Below are positions 45,369 through 54,956 of a stretch of DNA of 64,000 bases, piece after piece. The stretch comes from CAZUXY01 sp964624235 (GTDB taxonomy: Bacteria; Spirochaetota; UBA4802; UBA5368): positions 8,821-72,820 of the forward strand of contig CAZUXY010000018.1 of assembly GCA_964624235.1 (NCBI GenBank), read 5' to 3'. The first letter of the stretch is position 1, and every line of letters starts with the position of its first letter. Below the pieces are notes generated by a model that made no database searches, was not told the DNA's origin, and worked only from the letters and a program-made list of their open reading frames with translations. The position numbers and the translations under genes were made by a program.

Positions 45369-48300
45369 ATGAATATCGCACGGTTTTCTATTCGGCGGCC
45401 CATTTTTATCTGCTGCCTGGTGATTCTCATGTTCGTGACCGGCATACTGGGACTGAGCAGAATGGGGGTGGACCTTTTCCCGCCCATCGACTTCCCGGTA
45501 GTGACCGTCACCACCCTTTATCCGGGTGCGACCCCGGAGGAGGTGGAAAAGCTCATCTCCAAGCCGCTGGAAGAGCAGATCAGCACCATCTCGGGTCTCA
45601 AGCGTCTTTCGTCCCGTAACAGCGAGGGTATCTCGGTGGTCATCGCCGAGTTCACCTACGAAACCGAGGTCAAGTACGCGGAGGAAAAAATGCGCGAGAA
45701 GGTCAGCCTGGCGCGCAATAATCTTCCCGACGATCTTGAGGACGAGCCCCTGGTGCGCCAGTTCGATTTCACCGACATGCCGGTCATCACGCTGGCGGTG
45801 ACTGCCAACCTTCCGCCCGCGGAGCTCTATGACCTTGCAAAAGAACGCATAAAGGCGATGATAGAACAGGCCGACGGTGTGGGGGAGGTGCGTCTTACCG
45901 GTGGCACCCGCCGCGAGATACAGGTCGAGCTGGACCGTGATAAACTGAACGCTTTCGAGATTCCCGCCCTTACCGTGGCCGATCAGCTTAAACTCTCGGG
46001 TGCCAATGTGCCGGTGGGCAAATTCGACAAGGGTGACCGGTCTACCGCTTTCAAGACCGTCGGGGAATTCCGCTCCGTGGATCAGATCAGGAAGACCCTG
46101 ATTTCATTCTCGGGGGACGTTTCCCGGGGGGTCACCCTGGATTCCCTGGGCAGGGTGCGTGACGGCACCGAAGAGCTGAACACCATGGCCTATCTGTATT
46201 ATCCCGCCGCCGATCAGAAAGCTGATGATCGCGGAATACTGAAAAGGCTTTTTGGTTCGGAAAAGAAGAAATCGGTAAAAAGGGAATTATATCCCTGTAT
46301 CATTCTGGATGTCTATAAGCAATCGGGGGCGAACTCGGTCGCCGTGGCCGACGGCGTGAAGAAACGCATCGAAAAAGTCAACGAAGTGATCAAGACCGTC
46401 GAGGGCAAACCCCGGCTGGTGTTTGTCTATGACACCGCCCGTCACATCCGTGTCAATGTAAGGGACGTGCAGGAGACCATGGTCATCGGGATCATCCTGG
46501 CGGTGTTTGTGGTATACCTGTTCCTGGGGAATGTACGGTCCACCATTATCACGGGAGTCGCCATTCCCAACTCTATCATCGGCGCTTTCGCGATCATGTA
46601 TTTCACGGGCTTCACCGTGAACATCATGACCCTTATGGCCCTCTCGCTGGCGGTAGGGCTCCTGGTGGACGACGCCATCGTCGTACGGGAGAATATCTAC
46701 CGCAAGATTGAAGGAGGGATGCACCCGGTGCTGGCTGCCGAAAAAGGGACCACGGAGGTGATGCTGGCCGTCATCGCCACGACGTTGACCATCATTGCGG
46801 TGTTCCTCCCCATCGCCTTCATGAAGGGCATCGTAGGACGGTTCTTCGTCCAGTTCGGCCTCACCGTGGTGTTTGCGATGACCATAAGCCTCTTCGACGC
46901 GCTCACCGTCGCCCCGCTGCTTTCAGCGTACTTTGCAGGTAGCGGCGAGAAGTCGAAAAATGTGGTGGTGAGAAATTTCGAAAAGCTGCAGGACAAACTG
47001 GATTATTATTACGGCCGGATCATCGATTTCAGCCTTGCCCATCCCGTCATAATCATTACCATGACCGGTCTTATTTTCTTAGGCAGCATCGGGGCATTTA
47101 TGGCGGTAGGAAAAACCTTCCAGCCTGAAGCGGACGAGAGTGAGTTCACGGTCAACATGGAACTGCCTGCCGGCACCAGCCTGGACGGAACCCGCGAGAC
47201 GGCGATGAAGATCATGGAGAAACTGAAAAGGATCCCCGAGCTCGATTATATGAGCGTCACGGTAGGAACCGCTGAAAGCGAATATAACAAGGCGGCGGTA
47301 AGCGTTTTCCTGGTCCCCCTCTCCAAACGCAGCCGCTATTCCATGCCCATTAAAGAGGAGGTGCGGGGGATACTGAAGGAGTTTGCCTATGCCGTGCCCT
47401 CGGTGGATGAGTACATGGGGGGGAACGAAAACAAGCCCTTCATCCTCAACATCAAAGGCGAAAACCTGGATGAACTGCAGGCCTATGCGGCAAAGGTGCT
47501 GGAAAAGATCAAAGGCATTCGTGACCTTACCGAGATCAGCTCCAGTTACAAGCCGGGAAAACCGGAATTCCAGGTGCTGCTCGACGAACAGAAGATGCAG
47601 GTGCTGGGGGTGAACAACCGTACGGCCGGCGCGGAACTCCGCTACCATATCGCGGGAGGTGTTGTGGGCAAGTTCCGCGATAAAGGGCTGGAATATGACG
47701 TGCGCATGCGGCTTAAGCCCGAGCAGCGGGATTTACGCGGTGCGTTCAACCGCACCAGGGTGCCGAACCTGCAGAACCGCATGATTCCGCTCCCGGCGGT
47801 CGCGACGGGCAAGAACGCCGTGGGCCCCGCAAAGATACTGAGGCAGGACCGTTCTCGTGTGGTCCAGATCTCGGCCAACATCGCCCCGGGGGGCGCCGTT
47901 GGCACCGCGCTGGAGCGGACCAAAAACATTCTTGAGAAAGAGATGCCTCTCCCCCGGGGAATGGACTATTCCTTCATTGGCGCGGCCGACAGTTTCTCCG
48001 AAACGGTGGTCAACATGTTCACCGCGTTCATCCTGTCGCTCATCTTTATCTACCTGGTGCTGGCGAGCCTGTATGAGTCGTTTTTCACTCCCATCACCAT
48101 CTTCCTGGCGCTGCCGCCGGCAATGGCCGGTGCCTTTTACGCGCTTTTCTTTACCGGCACCCTTATGGACCTGTTCAGTATGATCGGCCTGGTGATGCTC
48201 CTGGGACTGGTCACCAAGAACTCGATTCTGCTGGTGGACTTCTCGCTGGAAGGAGTGCGGTCGGGTATGGACCGGAGGGAGGCGATAAAACACGCGGGGC

Positions 48301-48620
48301 AGGTGCGGCTGCGTCCCATCCTCATGACCACTTTTGCCATGCTGGCGGGCATGCTGCCCCTGGCGCTTGGTATCGGCGAGGCGGCGCAGTACCGCAAGGG
48401 GATGGGTATCGCCATTATCGGGGGGCTTGTCGTTTCCACCTTTATCACCCTTGTGGCGGTGCCGGCGGTGTTCGAGTATATCGACCGTTTCCGCGAGTAC
48501 GTGGAGAGCCGCTTCAGGACTAAACCGGTGCACGAGGAAAGCCCGGCGGTTACGTTAAAAGGGAACCCTGGACCGTCGGTGGCCGCACCTTCGAGGATTA
48601 AAGCCAAAAAAGGGCGGTAG
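45369..48620 (+). CDS. RND-family efflux pump (AcrB/HAE1 type)
   Basis: 1083 residues. It opens IARFSIRRPIFICCLVILMFVTGILGL, the usual helix 1 (short motif: FSIRRPIF), and contains LAVGLLVDDAIVVREN with the paired Asp of the proton relay, and GLVTKNSILLVDF in the second half. Two large periplasmic loops flank the membrane bundles. An extra segment of about 30 residues, rich in Lys and Asp (around 275-310), interrupts the porter region between MAYLY and PCIILDV. No membrane fusion protein gene lies in the operon, so an adaptor encoded elsewhere is needed. Substrate unknown. Confidence 0.9.
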   Translation: MNIARFSIRRPIFICCLVILMFVTGILGLSRMGVDLFPPIDFPVVTVTTLYPGATPEEVEKLISKPLEEQISTISGLKRLSSRNSEGISVVIAEFTYETEVKYAEEKMREKVSLARNNLPDDLEDEPLVRQFDFTDMPVITLAVTANLPPAELYDLAKERIKAMIEQADGVGEVRLTGGTRREIQVELDRDKLNAFEIPALTVADQLKLSGANVPVGKFDKGDRSTAFKTVGEFRSVDQIRKTLISFSGDVSRGVTLDSLGRVRDGTEELNTMAYLYYPAADQKADDRGILKRLFGSEKKKSVKRELYPCIILDVYKQSGANSVAVADGVKKRIEKVNEVIKTVEGKPRLVFVYDTARHIRVNVRDVQETMVIGIILAVFVVYLFLGNVRSTIITGVAIPNSIIGAFAIMYFTGFTVNIMTLMALSLAVGLLVDDAIVVRENIYRKIEGGMHPVLAAEKGTTEVMLAVIATTLTIIAVFLPIAFMKGIVGRFFVQFGLTVVFAMTISLFDALTVAPLLSAYFAGSGEKSKNVVVRNFEKLQDKLDYYYGRIIDFSLAHPVIIITMTGLIFLGSIGAFMAVGKTFQPEADESEFTVNMELPAGTSLDGTRETAMKIMEKLKRIPELDYMSVTVGTAESEYNKAAVSVFLVPLSKRSRYSMPIKEEVRGILKEFAYAVPSVDEYMGGNENKPFILNIKGENLDELQAYAAKVLEKIKGIRDLTEISSSYKPGKPEFQVLLDEQKMQVLGVNNRTAGAELRYHIAGGVVGKFRDKGLEYDVRMRLKPEQRDLRGAFNRTRVPNLQNRMIPLPAVATGKNAVGPAKILRQDRSRVVQISANIAPGGAVGTALERTKNILEKEMPLPRGMDYSFIGAADSFSETVVNMFTAFILSLIFIYLVLASLYESFFTPITIFLALPPAMAGAFYALFFTGTLMDLFSMIGLVMLLGLVTKNSILLVDFSLEGVRSGMDRREAIKHAGQVRLRPILMTTFAMLAGMLPLALGIGEAAQYRKGMGIAIIGGLVVSTFITLVAVPAVFEYIDRFREYVESRFRTKPVHEESPAVTLKGNPGPSVAAPSRIKAKKGR

Positions 48621-48726
48621 TGGGGGAGTTCGGGCCGGAGCAAAGGACAGGCCTTACACGGAACGGAGCTGCGGCGGTATGCCTGCATGCCTTTTAGGAG
48701 GGAAGGCCGCCTGACGGAGACTCCCG

Positions 48727-49971
48727 TCAGCCGAAATCGTCGAACCGCACCATCTCCGGTTCGACCCCCAGCCCGTGCAGCATTCTCTGCACCGCCTCGA
48801 GCATCATGGGCGGTCCGCAGAGATAGTACTCGATGTCCTCGGGATACGGGTGATTGCTCAGGTACTCGTCGAGCACCACCTGGTGAATAAACCCGGTATA
48901 ACCCTTCCACCGGTCTTCGGGCTGGGGCTCCGAGAGCGCGACATGAAACGAGAAGTTTTTGAACCTTCGCTCGATGTCGCGGAACTCCTTCTCGTAAAAT
49001 ATTTCCATCTTTGAACGGGCCCCGTACCAGTAGCTGACCTTCCGTTTCGTCTTCAGTGTATGGAACAGGTGAAAAATATGGGAGCGCATGGGGGCCATAC
49101 CGGCGCCGCCGCCGATATAGATCATTTCGCGGTCGGTATCCTGAATGAAAAACTCACCGTAAGGTCCCGATATGAGGACCCGGTCGCCGGGCTTGCGGCT
49201 GAAGATATACGACGATCCGTATCCCGGCGGATAATTGATAAACGTACGTTTTTTCGGGTTCCATGGCGGCGTCGCGATGCGTACATTGAGTTTGATGATG
49301 TTCCCCTCGGCGGGATGGTTGGCCATGGAATAGGCCCTTACGCACGGTTCCGGATTTTTCACCTTCATGTCGAAGAGGTGCAGGCGCTCCCACTCCCCGC
49401 GAAACCGTTCGTCCCGCACCTCGATGTCCCTGCCGAAGTCGGTCCTGTGGGCGGGTATTTCAATCTGGATGTAGCCGCCGGCCTGAAAGTCCAGACGCAT
49501 CCCTTCGGGGAGCTTCACCACGAACTCCTTGATGAAAGTGGCGACGTTATTGTTGGAAAGGACCTCGCATTCCCACTGCCGTATACTGAAGATCTCCTCG
49601 GGGACCCTGATGGCCATATCGCCCCGTATCTTCACCTGGCAGGAAAGCCTCCATCCCTCCCGCGCCATTTTTCTCGATATGTGGTTCAGCTCTATGGGGA
49701 GTATGTCGCCGCCGCCCTCGATGACCCGGCACTTGCAGGTGCCGCAGGTGCCGCCGCCGCCGCACGCCGACGGAAGGAATATCTTTTCCTGGGAGAGCGT
49801 GGCGAGCAGCGTCTTTCCCGGCGCGACCTCCAGCGCCTTTTCGGGATCGTCGTTAATGGTGATCCTGGCGCTGCCCTTCTGCACCAGGCGGGCCTCGGCC
49901 CCCATGATGACGAGTGTGAGGATAAGAGCGATGGAGGTGAAGGCGGCGATGCCGATGATGACGGTAAACAT
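48727..49971 (-). CDS. nqrF: Na+-translocating NADH:quinone reductase subunit F
   Basis: 414 residues. A single N-terminal helix is followed by a plant-type [2Fe-2S] ferredoxin domain with FLPSACGGGGTCGTCKC and a later Cys (LSCQV), then FAD-binding (RAYSMANHPAEG) and NADH-binding (YIGGGAGMAPMRSHIF) domains. It takes electrons from NADH and passes them into the sodium-pumping complex. It is the last gene of the operon, two bases after nqrE. Confidence 0.95.
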   Translation of the reverse strand: MFTVIIGIAAFTSIALILTLVIMGAEARLVQKGSARITINDDPEKALEVAPGKTLLATLSQEKIFLPSACGGGGTCGTCKCRVIEGGGDILPIELNHISRKMAREGWRLSCQVKIRGDMAIRVPEEIFSIRQWECEVLSNNNVATFIKEFVVKLPEGMRLDFQAGGYIQIEIPAHRTDFGRDIEVRDERFRGEWERLHLFDMKVKNPEPCVRAYSMANHPAEGNIIKLNVRIATPPWNPKKRTFINYPPGYGSSYIFSRKPGDRVLISGPYGEFFIQDTDREMIYIGGGAGMAPMRSHIFHLFHTLKTKRKVSYWYGARSKMEIFYEKEFRDIERRFKNFSFHVALSEPQPEDRWKGYTGFIHQVVLDEYLSNHPYPEDIEYYLCGPPMMLEAVQRMLHGLGVEPEMVRFDDFG

Positions 49972-49973
49972 GC

Positions 49974-50591
49974 TCAGTTCCCCAGGCTGATGCCGGAAAA
50001 TATCATAAAGGCCATGGCCATGAGACCGGTGATGAGCATGGTGATCCCAAGCCCCCTCATGGGGGCCGGTACGTTGGAATAGCGCAGCTTGTGCCGTATG
50101 GCCGCCAGGCTCACTATGGCCAGAAACCAGCCCGTACCCGAACCGATGCCGAATACCGTGGCCTGGGCCAGGGTGTACTTCCTCTCCACCATGAAAAGGG
50201 AGACCCCCAGTATGGCGCAGTTGACGGTGATGAGGGGCAGGTAAATGCCCAGGGCGTTATACAGGGCCGTGGATATTTTTTCCACCGCCATCTCGACCAC
50301 CTGCACCAGCGCCGCTATCACCGCGATGAACGAGATGAAAGTAAGAAAACTCAGGTCCACCGTGCGGAAGCGCTCATGGACCCAGCCGAGCGCGCCTTCC
50401 CTGAGCAGGTATTCCTGAATGAACCAGTTTACCGGTGTCGTAATGCCCAGCACAAAAACCACCGCAAGACCCAGGCCGAAGGCGGTGGTGACCCGTTTGG
50501 AGAGCGCCAGGAAGGAGCACATCCCCAGAAAATAGGCCAGCAGGATGTTCTGCGTGAATATTGATGAAATGCCGATATTGACGAGTTCCAT
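49974..50591 (-). CDS. nqrE: Na+-translocating NADH:quinone reductase subunit E
   Basis: 205 residues with six membrane helices. SIFTQNILLAYFLGMCSFLALSKRV and ITVNCAILGVSLFMVER carry the Cys pair that, with NqrD, holds an iron centre inside the membrane. ATG 50591 gives the family N-terminus (MELVNIGISSIF); the in-frame TTG at 50603 overlaps the nqrD stop but has no proper ribosome spacing. Confidence 0.95.
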   Translation of the reverse strand: MELVNIGISSIFTQNILLAYFLGMCSFLALSKRVTTAFGLGLAVVFVLGITTPVNWFIQEYLLREGALGWVHERFRTVDLSFLTFISFIAVIAALVQVVEMAVEKISTALYNALGIYLPLITVNCAILGVSLFMVERKYTLAQATVFGIGSGTGWFLAIVSLAAIRHKLRYSNVPAPMRGLGITMLITGLMAMAFMIFSGISLGN

Positions 50592-50599
50592 AGCGTCGC

Positions 50600-51214
50600 T
50601 CAATCCTCCCGGTAACCCGAGTACAGGCGCTGCAGCCAGATGATCAGTGACAGTATTATAAAGGCCCCCGGCGCCAGCACCATGAGCCCGTTATCGATAT
50701 ACCCCATGTCGTAAAACGCTTTTGGCACGACCTCTATGCCCAGTACCTTTCCCGAACCGAGCAGCTCTCTGAAAAAACCGACGATGGCCAGTATGAAGGC
50801 GTATCCCAGGCCGTTGCCCAGGCCGTCGATCAGGGAGGGGAGGGGCCTGTTTGCCATGGCGTATGCCTCGAGCCTGCCCAGGACGATGCAGTTGGTGATA
50901 ATGAGCCCCACGAAGACCGAAAGCTGCTTGGATATCTGGTAGGCGTAGGCCCTGAGCAGCTGGTCCACCAGGATCACCAGTGACGCCACCACCGTCATCT
51001 CCACGATGATGCGGATCTTTCCGGGGATGAGGTCCCTGAGTATCGAGATGACCGTGTTCGAAAGAGTCACCACCGCGATGACCGCCAGTCCCATCACCAA
51101 GGAGGGTTTCAGCTGGGAGGTCACCGCCAGCGCCGAACAGATGCCCAGTACCTGGGTGGTGATGGGATTGTTCTCGTTAAGCGGGTCGGTGAATATCCTT
51201 TTATTGAATTCCAT
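50600..51214 (-). CDS. nqrD: Na+-translocating NADH:quinone reductase subunit D
   Basis: 204 residues with six helices, paired with NqrE. FTDPLNENNPITTQVLGICSALAVT and FVGLIITNCIVLGRLEAYAM contain the Cys expected at the shared iron site. Its start overlaps the nqrC end by 14 bases. Confidence 0.95.
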   Translation of the reverse strand: MEFNKRIFTDPLNENNPITTQVLGICSALAVTSQLKPSLVMGLAVIAVVTLSNTVISILRDLIPGKIRIIVEMTVVASLVILVDQLLRAYAYQISKQLSVFVGLIITNCIVLGRLEAYAMANRPLPSLIDGLGNGLGYAFILAIVGFFRELLGSGKVLGIEVVPKAFYDMGYIDNGLMVLAPGAFIILSLIIWLQRLYSGYRED

Positions 51215-51983
51215 ATACCCCCCCTTTTTTTCTGAGGCGGTCGAAGAAGGGCCGGTAAAGGTCCAGGCTTTTTTTCAGGAGCGCCGTCACGCCGTTTCCC
51301 GTAAGGGTGGCGCCGCTTATGCCGTCCACCTGATGCACGGCGCCGGGAGATCCCTGCTCCACCTTCCCCTTGATGACGGTTATCGAGACGAGCCGGCCGC
51401 CCGCGTTATAAATCTTTTTTCCCCTGAAGCTCTCCTGGAACCATCGGGACTGGATCTCGGCCCCCAGCCCCGGTGTTTCGCCCTGCCTGTAGAATGAAAG
51501 TCCCGCCACGGTGGCAAGGTCGTTCTCCAGCGCGATGAATCCGTATATGGAAGACCAGAGTCCCTTCCCGAATACCGGTACGCAGTACGAAACCACCCTG
51601 TTTTTCTCTATCCTTGCAAAAACAGGATAACGCCGCGCGGCGACAGGTTTGTCCAGTTCCCGTTCCAGATCGATACGTTCGGGAGGAAGATCGCTTTCCT
51701 TTACCGTCTCGCCCCGGTGGTTTATCGTGAACGAACGGATGAACTCACGGTAGCAGCACTGCACGTCGGTACAGTCTTTTTCAGACATGACCTTCCGGGC
51801 CTCGACGGCGTTGAGGGGGCAGTGACGTATGCCCACCGCCGAGAGTATATTTCGTTTCATGTCCGCTTCCTGGGCCAGCAGCTGCCGCTTTTTCAGCGAC
51901 TGGGAAGCGGTCGCCAGGACGAGTGAACACACGGCGGCGATTATGACAATGAAGAACAGGGTATAGGCATTACCTCCGCGCAT
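51201..51983 (-). CDS. nqrC: Na+-translocating NADH:quinone reductase subunit C
   Basis: 260 residues. One N-terminal helix anchors a periplasmic FMN-binding domain with VDGISGATLTG, where the Thr of the D-x-x-S-G-A-T motif receives FMN covalently through ApbE. No apbE is present in the window. The protein carries extra Cys residues (RHCPL, KDCTDVQCCYREF) not needed for the family function. The ATG follows AGGAGGAA and overlaps nqrB by 14 bases. Confidence 0.95.
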   Translation of the reverse strand: MRGGNAYTLFFIVIIAAVCSLVLATASQSLKKRQLLAQEADMKRNILSAVGIRHCPLNAVEARKVMSEKDCTDVQCCYREFIRSFTINHRGETVKESDLPPERIDLERELDKPVAARRYPVFARIEKNRVVSYCVPVFGKGLWSSIYGFIALENDLATVAGLSFYRQGETPGLGAEIQSRWFQESFRGKKIYNAGGRLVSITVIKGKVEQGSPGAVHQVDGISGATLTGNGVTALLKKSLDLYRPFFDRLRKKGGVYGIQ

Positions 51984-53142
51984 GGACCTTCCTCCTGCGC
52001 ACGTGGATGCCGACCACGATATAGTCTATGAGGGGGGCGAAAAGATTCATAAAAAGGATCGCCAGCATCATGCCCTCGGGGTAGGCCGGATTGAGGGTGC
52101 GCACCAGGATGGCCAGCGCTCCGATGAGGAACCCGTAAATGAATTTACCCGGGTTGGTTCCCGCCGCGGATACGGGGTCGGTGGCCATGAATACCGCGCC
52201 GAAGGCGAAGCCTCCCATGACCATGTGGTAATGGAAAGGGATCGCGAGCAGGCTCGAAGCCGAGGGCGCGAACAGGTTGACGACGGCCGTCATGGCCCAT
52301 CCTCCCGCGAACACCGATGCCATGATGCGCCAGGACCCCACGCCGGTGACGATGAGCAACAGCGCCCCCGCCATGATAGCGGGGAAACAGGTTTCCCCGA
52401 TGCTTCCCGGCCTGAGCCCCCAGAAGAGGCTCCAGAAATCGTATCCCCGGGTTGAGAGAAATTCCGTTATGTTCCCGGCGGTGCCGTTTCCTATCCACAG
52501 CGGCGTGGCCATGGTGTAGGTATCGACGATCCGTTCCCCGGTGAGGGTCCACACCTCACTGCCCGATATGGACCGGGGGTAGGCGAAGAACAGAAAGGCC
52601 CGGCTGACCAGCGCGGGGTTGAATATGTTCATTCCCGTGCCTCCGAACACCTCCTTGCCCAGCACCACGCCGAAAGAGACGGCCACGGCCACCTGCCACA
52701 GGGGTATGGTGGGCGGAACGATGAGAGGGATAAGGAAGCCGGTCACAAAAAACCCCTCGTTTATTTCCTCCCTGCGGATTACCGCGAAGAGGGCCTCCCA
52801 GAAGCCCCCGACGGCGAAGGTGACGATATAAAGAGGAACGATTACCCTGAAACCCGTAATGAAACAGGCGACAATTTCCGCTTTCAGCCCCTGGGAAAGG
52901 TAATGCTGATAGCCGATATTCCAGGTGCCGAAGAGTATTGACGGGACCAGCGCGAGAACTACGGTCATCATCATGCGTTTGAGGTCGAAAGCGTCCCTCA
53001 CATGGGCGCCACCGGCGGTCCTGACCGGGAGCCGGTAAAGAAAGGTCTCGCCCGCATCGAAGAGGGGCCATAGTTTCTCCAACCGCCCGCCCTTTTCGAA
53101 GTGAGGCCTGGTTTTGTTAAAGATTCTTTCCAGCAAATTCAA
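51970..53142 (-). CDS. nqrB: Na+-translocating NADH:quinone reductase subunit B
   Basis: 390 residues with about ten helices, the central sodium-channel subunit. The covalent FMN site appears as VDTYTMATPLW (D-x-x-T-x-A-T). GGTGMNIFNPALVSRAFLFFAYP and NPGKFIYGFLIGALAILVRTLNPAYPEGMMLAILFMNLFAPLID are family landmarks (short form: PEGMMLAILFMN). A TTG start is used: it gives the normal N-terminus LLERIF...HFEKGGRLEK and follows GGCAGGG. It starts 67 bases after nqrA. Confidence 0.95.
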   Translation of the reverse strand: MNLLERIFNKTRPHFEKGGRLEKLWPLFDAGETFLYRLPVRTAGGAHVRDAFDLKRMMMTVVLALVPSILFGTWNIGYQHYLSQGLKAEIVACFITGFRVIVPLYIVTFAVGGFWEALFAVIRREEINEGFFVTGFLIPLIVPPTIPLWQVAVAVSFGVVLGKEVFGGTGMNIFNPALVSRAFLFFAYPRSISGSEVWTLTGERIVDTYTMATPLWIGNGTAGNITEFLSTRGYDFWSLFWGLRPGSIGETCFPAIMAGALLLIVTGVGSWRIMASVFAGGWAMTAVVNLFAPSASSLLAIPFHYHMVMGGFAFGAVFMATDPVSAAGTNPGKFIYGFLIGALAILVRTLNPAYPEGMMLAILFMNLFAPLIDYIVVGIHVRRRKVHARR

Positions 53143-53209
53143 TCGCCCTGCCTGTCCGTGCTGAACAATATTCTTTTTAACCGCGACGCCTGTTTGGCCC
53201 TTCAGGGAT

Positions 53210-54565
53210 TTACGCCTCTTTCACCATCAGCTCAATGCCGCGTCGAATGATGTCCTGTATGCCGATCTTCGAGGGACACACGAACTCGCAGAGGGCGAAA
53301 TCCTCCTCCGCCACCTCGCATATCCCCAGCTTCTCCATTTCCTCTATGTCTTCCGCCAGTATGCTTTTAAGCAGAAAAAGCGGATAGATGTTCATGGGCA
53401 GCACCTTTTCATACACGCCGGTGGCGACAAAGGCCCGTATGCCGCCGTTGCGGTTGGTGCTAAGGGAAAAATTTTTCCCCGGCAGCAGCCTCGATAGAAA
53501 GGTGGACGAGACGCTTTCCTTTTTCAGGCCGGGTGAGAGCCATCCCAGGAACTCGGCGCCGCGGGCCTCGGGCAGCACGGTGATCATATTGTCGTAAAAG
53601 CCCGTAAACCCCCCGTAACCTGCCGCGGTCCCCGTGAGTATGTCCCCCGAAATAAACCTCAGCTTTTCACTTTCGTCGACGGGCCCGGTCAGGGATTCCA
53701 CCGAAGCCCCGGTGACCGTTCTGAGGCAGGTGCGCCGCGGCGCCCCCTCGCCGGTCACGGCGACGACGGTTTCGAAAGACAGCCTGCCGGTGGAGAAAAA
53801 CCTGCCTATGTGGATCACGCCCTGGGGTGTGGCGTACCAGACGATGTCTTCAGGTCCCCGGACCGGGGAGATGTGATGTATCTGTACGCCGGTGTTGCCC
53901 GCCGGGTGCAGCGGGTTGAAGCGGTGCAGTTCGACCCCTCGCGCCATGGTGTATGCGGGTGAAAGGTCATGCCGGTCTTTTTCCACGCTCAGGTGTACTT
54001 TGCCCGTAGTCAGGCGGGCCAGTATGTCGAGTCCTTTCTGAAAATATTCCTCGCGTTCACGTACGATAACGTTCGGATCGGGCGAAAGAGGAGCCGTGTT
54101 CAGCGCCGAAATAAAGATGTCCCTGGGTATTTCGCCCGGTACGGCTATACCCGCATAAGGACGCCGGCGCAGGAGGGGGAAGAGCCCCGTCGCGAGGAGT
54201 GCGGCGACGATATCGTCGCGATCACGGTACGAGGTTTTTCCGCGATGAACCCCCAGGCGCGCCGTTTCCCTGCCGTCGGTTTCCACGACCACCGCTTCGA
54301 TCATTCTGCGCGCGCCCCTGCGGATTTCGCATACCTTCCCGCCGGCGGGAGAGGTGAAAACGACATCCGGAACGGACTTGTCGTGAAACAACGGCGTTCC
54401 CGTCGTGACCCGGTCGCCCGTTTTCACCAGGAGCACGGGCGTTATTCCCCTGAAATCCGCGGGTTTCAGTGCCACCCTGCGGGGGAACTCTCCCTGTTCA
54501 AGGAACGCGTCAGGTTCGCCGGTGATCCTGATGTTGTATCCTTTTTTTATAGTATGGTCAGACAT
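53210..54565 (-). CDS. nqrA: Na+-translocating NADH:quinone reductase subunit A
   Basis: 451 residues, soluble, attached to the inner face of the complex. The N-terminus IKKGYNIRITGEPD is the family signature, followed by RVALKPADFRGITPVLLVKTGDRV, ENTGVQIHHI-like and FVCPSKIGIQDIIRRGIELM near the end. ATG 54565 lies inside the last codons of the small Cys-rich gene upstream (8-base overlap), implying coupled translation; a GTG 21 bases earlier is less likely. It opens the nqrABCDEF set. Confidence 0.95.
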   Translation of the reverse strand: MSDHTIKKGYNIRITGEPDAFLEQGEFPRRVALKPADFRGITPVLLVKTGDRVTTGTPLFHDKSVPDVVFTSPAGGKVCEIRRGARRMIEAVVVETDGRETARLGVHRGKTSYRDRDDIVAALLATGLFPLLRRRPYAGIAVPGEIPRDIFISALNTAPLSPDPNVIVREREEYFQKGLDILARLTTGKVHLSVEKDRHDLSPAYTMARGVELHRFNPLHPAGNTGVQIHHISPVRGPEDIVWYATPQGVIHIGRFFSTGRLSFETVVAVTGEGAPRRTCLRTVTGASVESLTGPVDESEKLRFISGDILTGTAAGYGGFTGFYDNMITVLPEARGAEFLGWLSPGLKKESVSSTFLSRLLPGKNFSLSTNRNGGIRAFVATGVYEKVLPMNIYPLFLLKSILAEDIEEMEKLGICEVAEEDFALCEFVCPSKIGIQDIIRRGIELMVKEA

Positions 54566-54791
54566 GGTATTTTCTGTCGTTGTCACTTAACGTCCGGATA
54601 TGGTTTTCTTTACCATTGTATGCGCATTTATGCCCGCGGGCCCCGCCGCAGACGCAGGTATCGCTTTTGTCGCCGTTCCCCGCCGCGCAGGTAACGCGGA
54701 AGGTCGTATCTTTTTTAAGGAGCGCCCTGAAAGAAAGGGCAAGTATAAAAAACACCACTACTACAGTTGTAGCGATCAGCGTTTCGATCAT
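54558..54791 (-). CDS. Small Cys-rich membrane protein, possible NqrM-like factor
   Basis: 77 residues: one N-terminal helix (ETLIATTVVVVFFILALSFRALL), then a short tail with VTCAAGN, DTCVCGG and HKCAYN. NqrM (DUF539), needed to mature the NqrD/E iron centre, has the same plan of one helix plus a four-Cys tail. The gene overlaps the nqrA start by 8 bases, placing it at the head of the operon. GAAGGCGG precedes the ATG. Cys spacing differs from the NqrM I can recall, so this could also be another small Cys-rich membrane protein. Confidence 0.6.
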   Translation of the reverse strand: MIETLIATTVVVVFFILALSFRALLKKDTTFRVTCAAGNGDKSDTCVCGGARGHKCAYNGKENHIRTLSDNDRKYHV

Positions 54792-54956
54792 CGGTGGGCC
54801 GCCTTCGTTTTCGGTATATTGAAATAATATACTGAATGTATTGAATTTCGACCACAACCGGCAGTGCGTGTGAACTACCGCCCGCATTCTCCTCTATCCG
54901 GAGGCCCCGCCGTCGGGCTTCGATAAAACCGGTGCCCGAAAAAAAATGGGATGCCG

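Noticed and set aside
48711..48730. Inverted repeat CTGACGG/CCGTCAG at the convergent end of the RND and nqrF genes
   Set aside because: It overlaps the nqrF stop codon and has no T-run on either strand, so it was not called a terminator.
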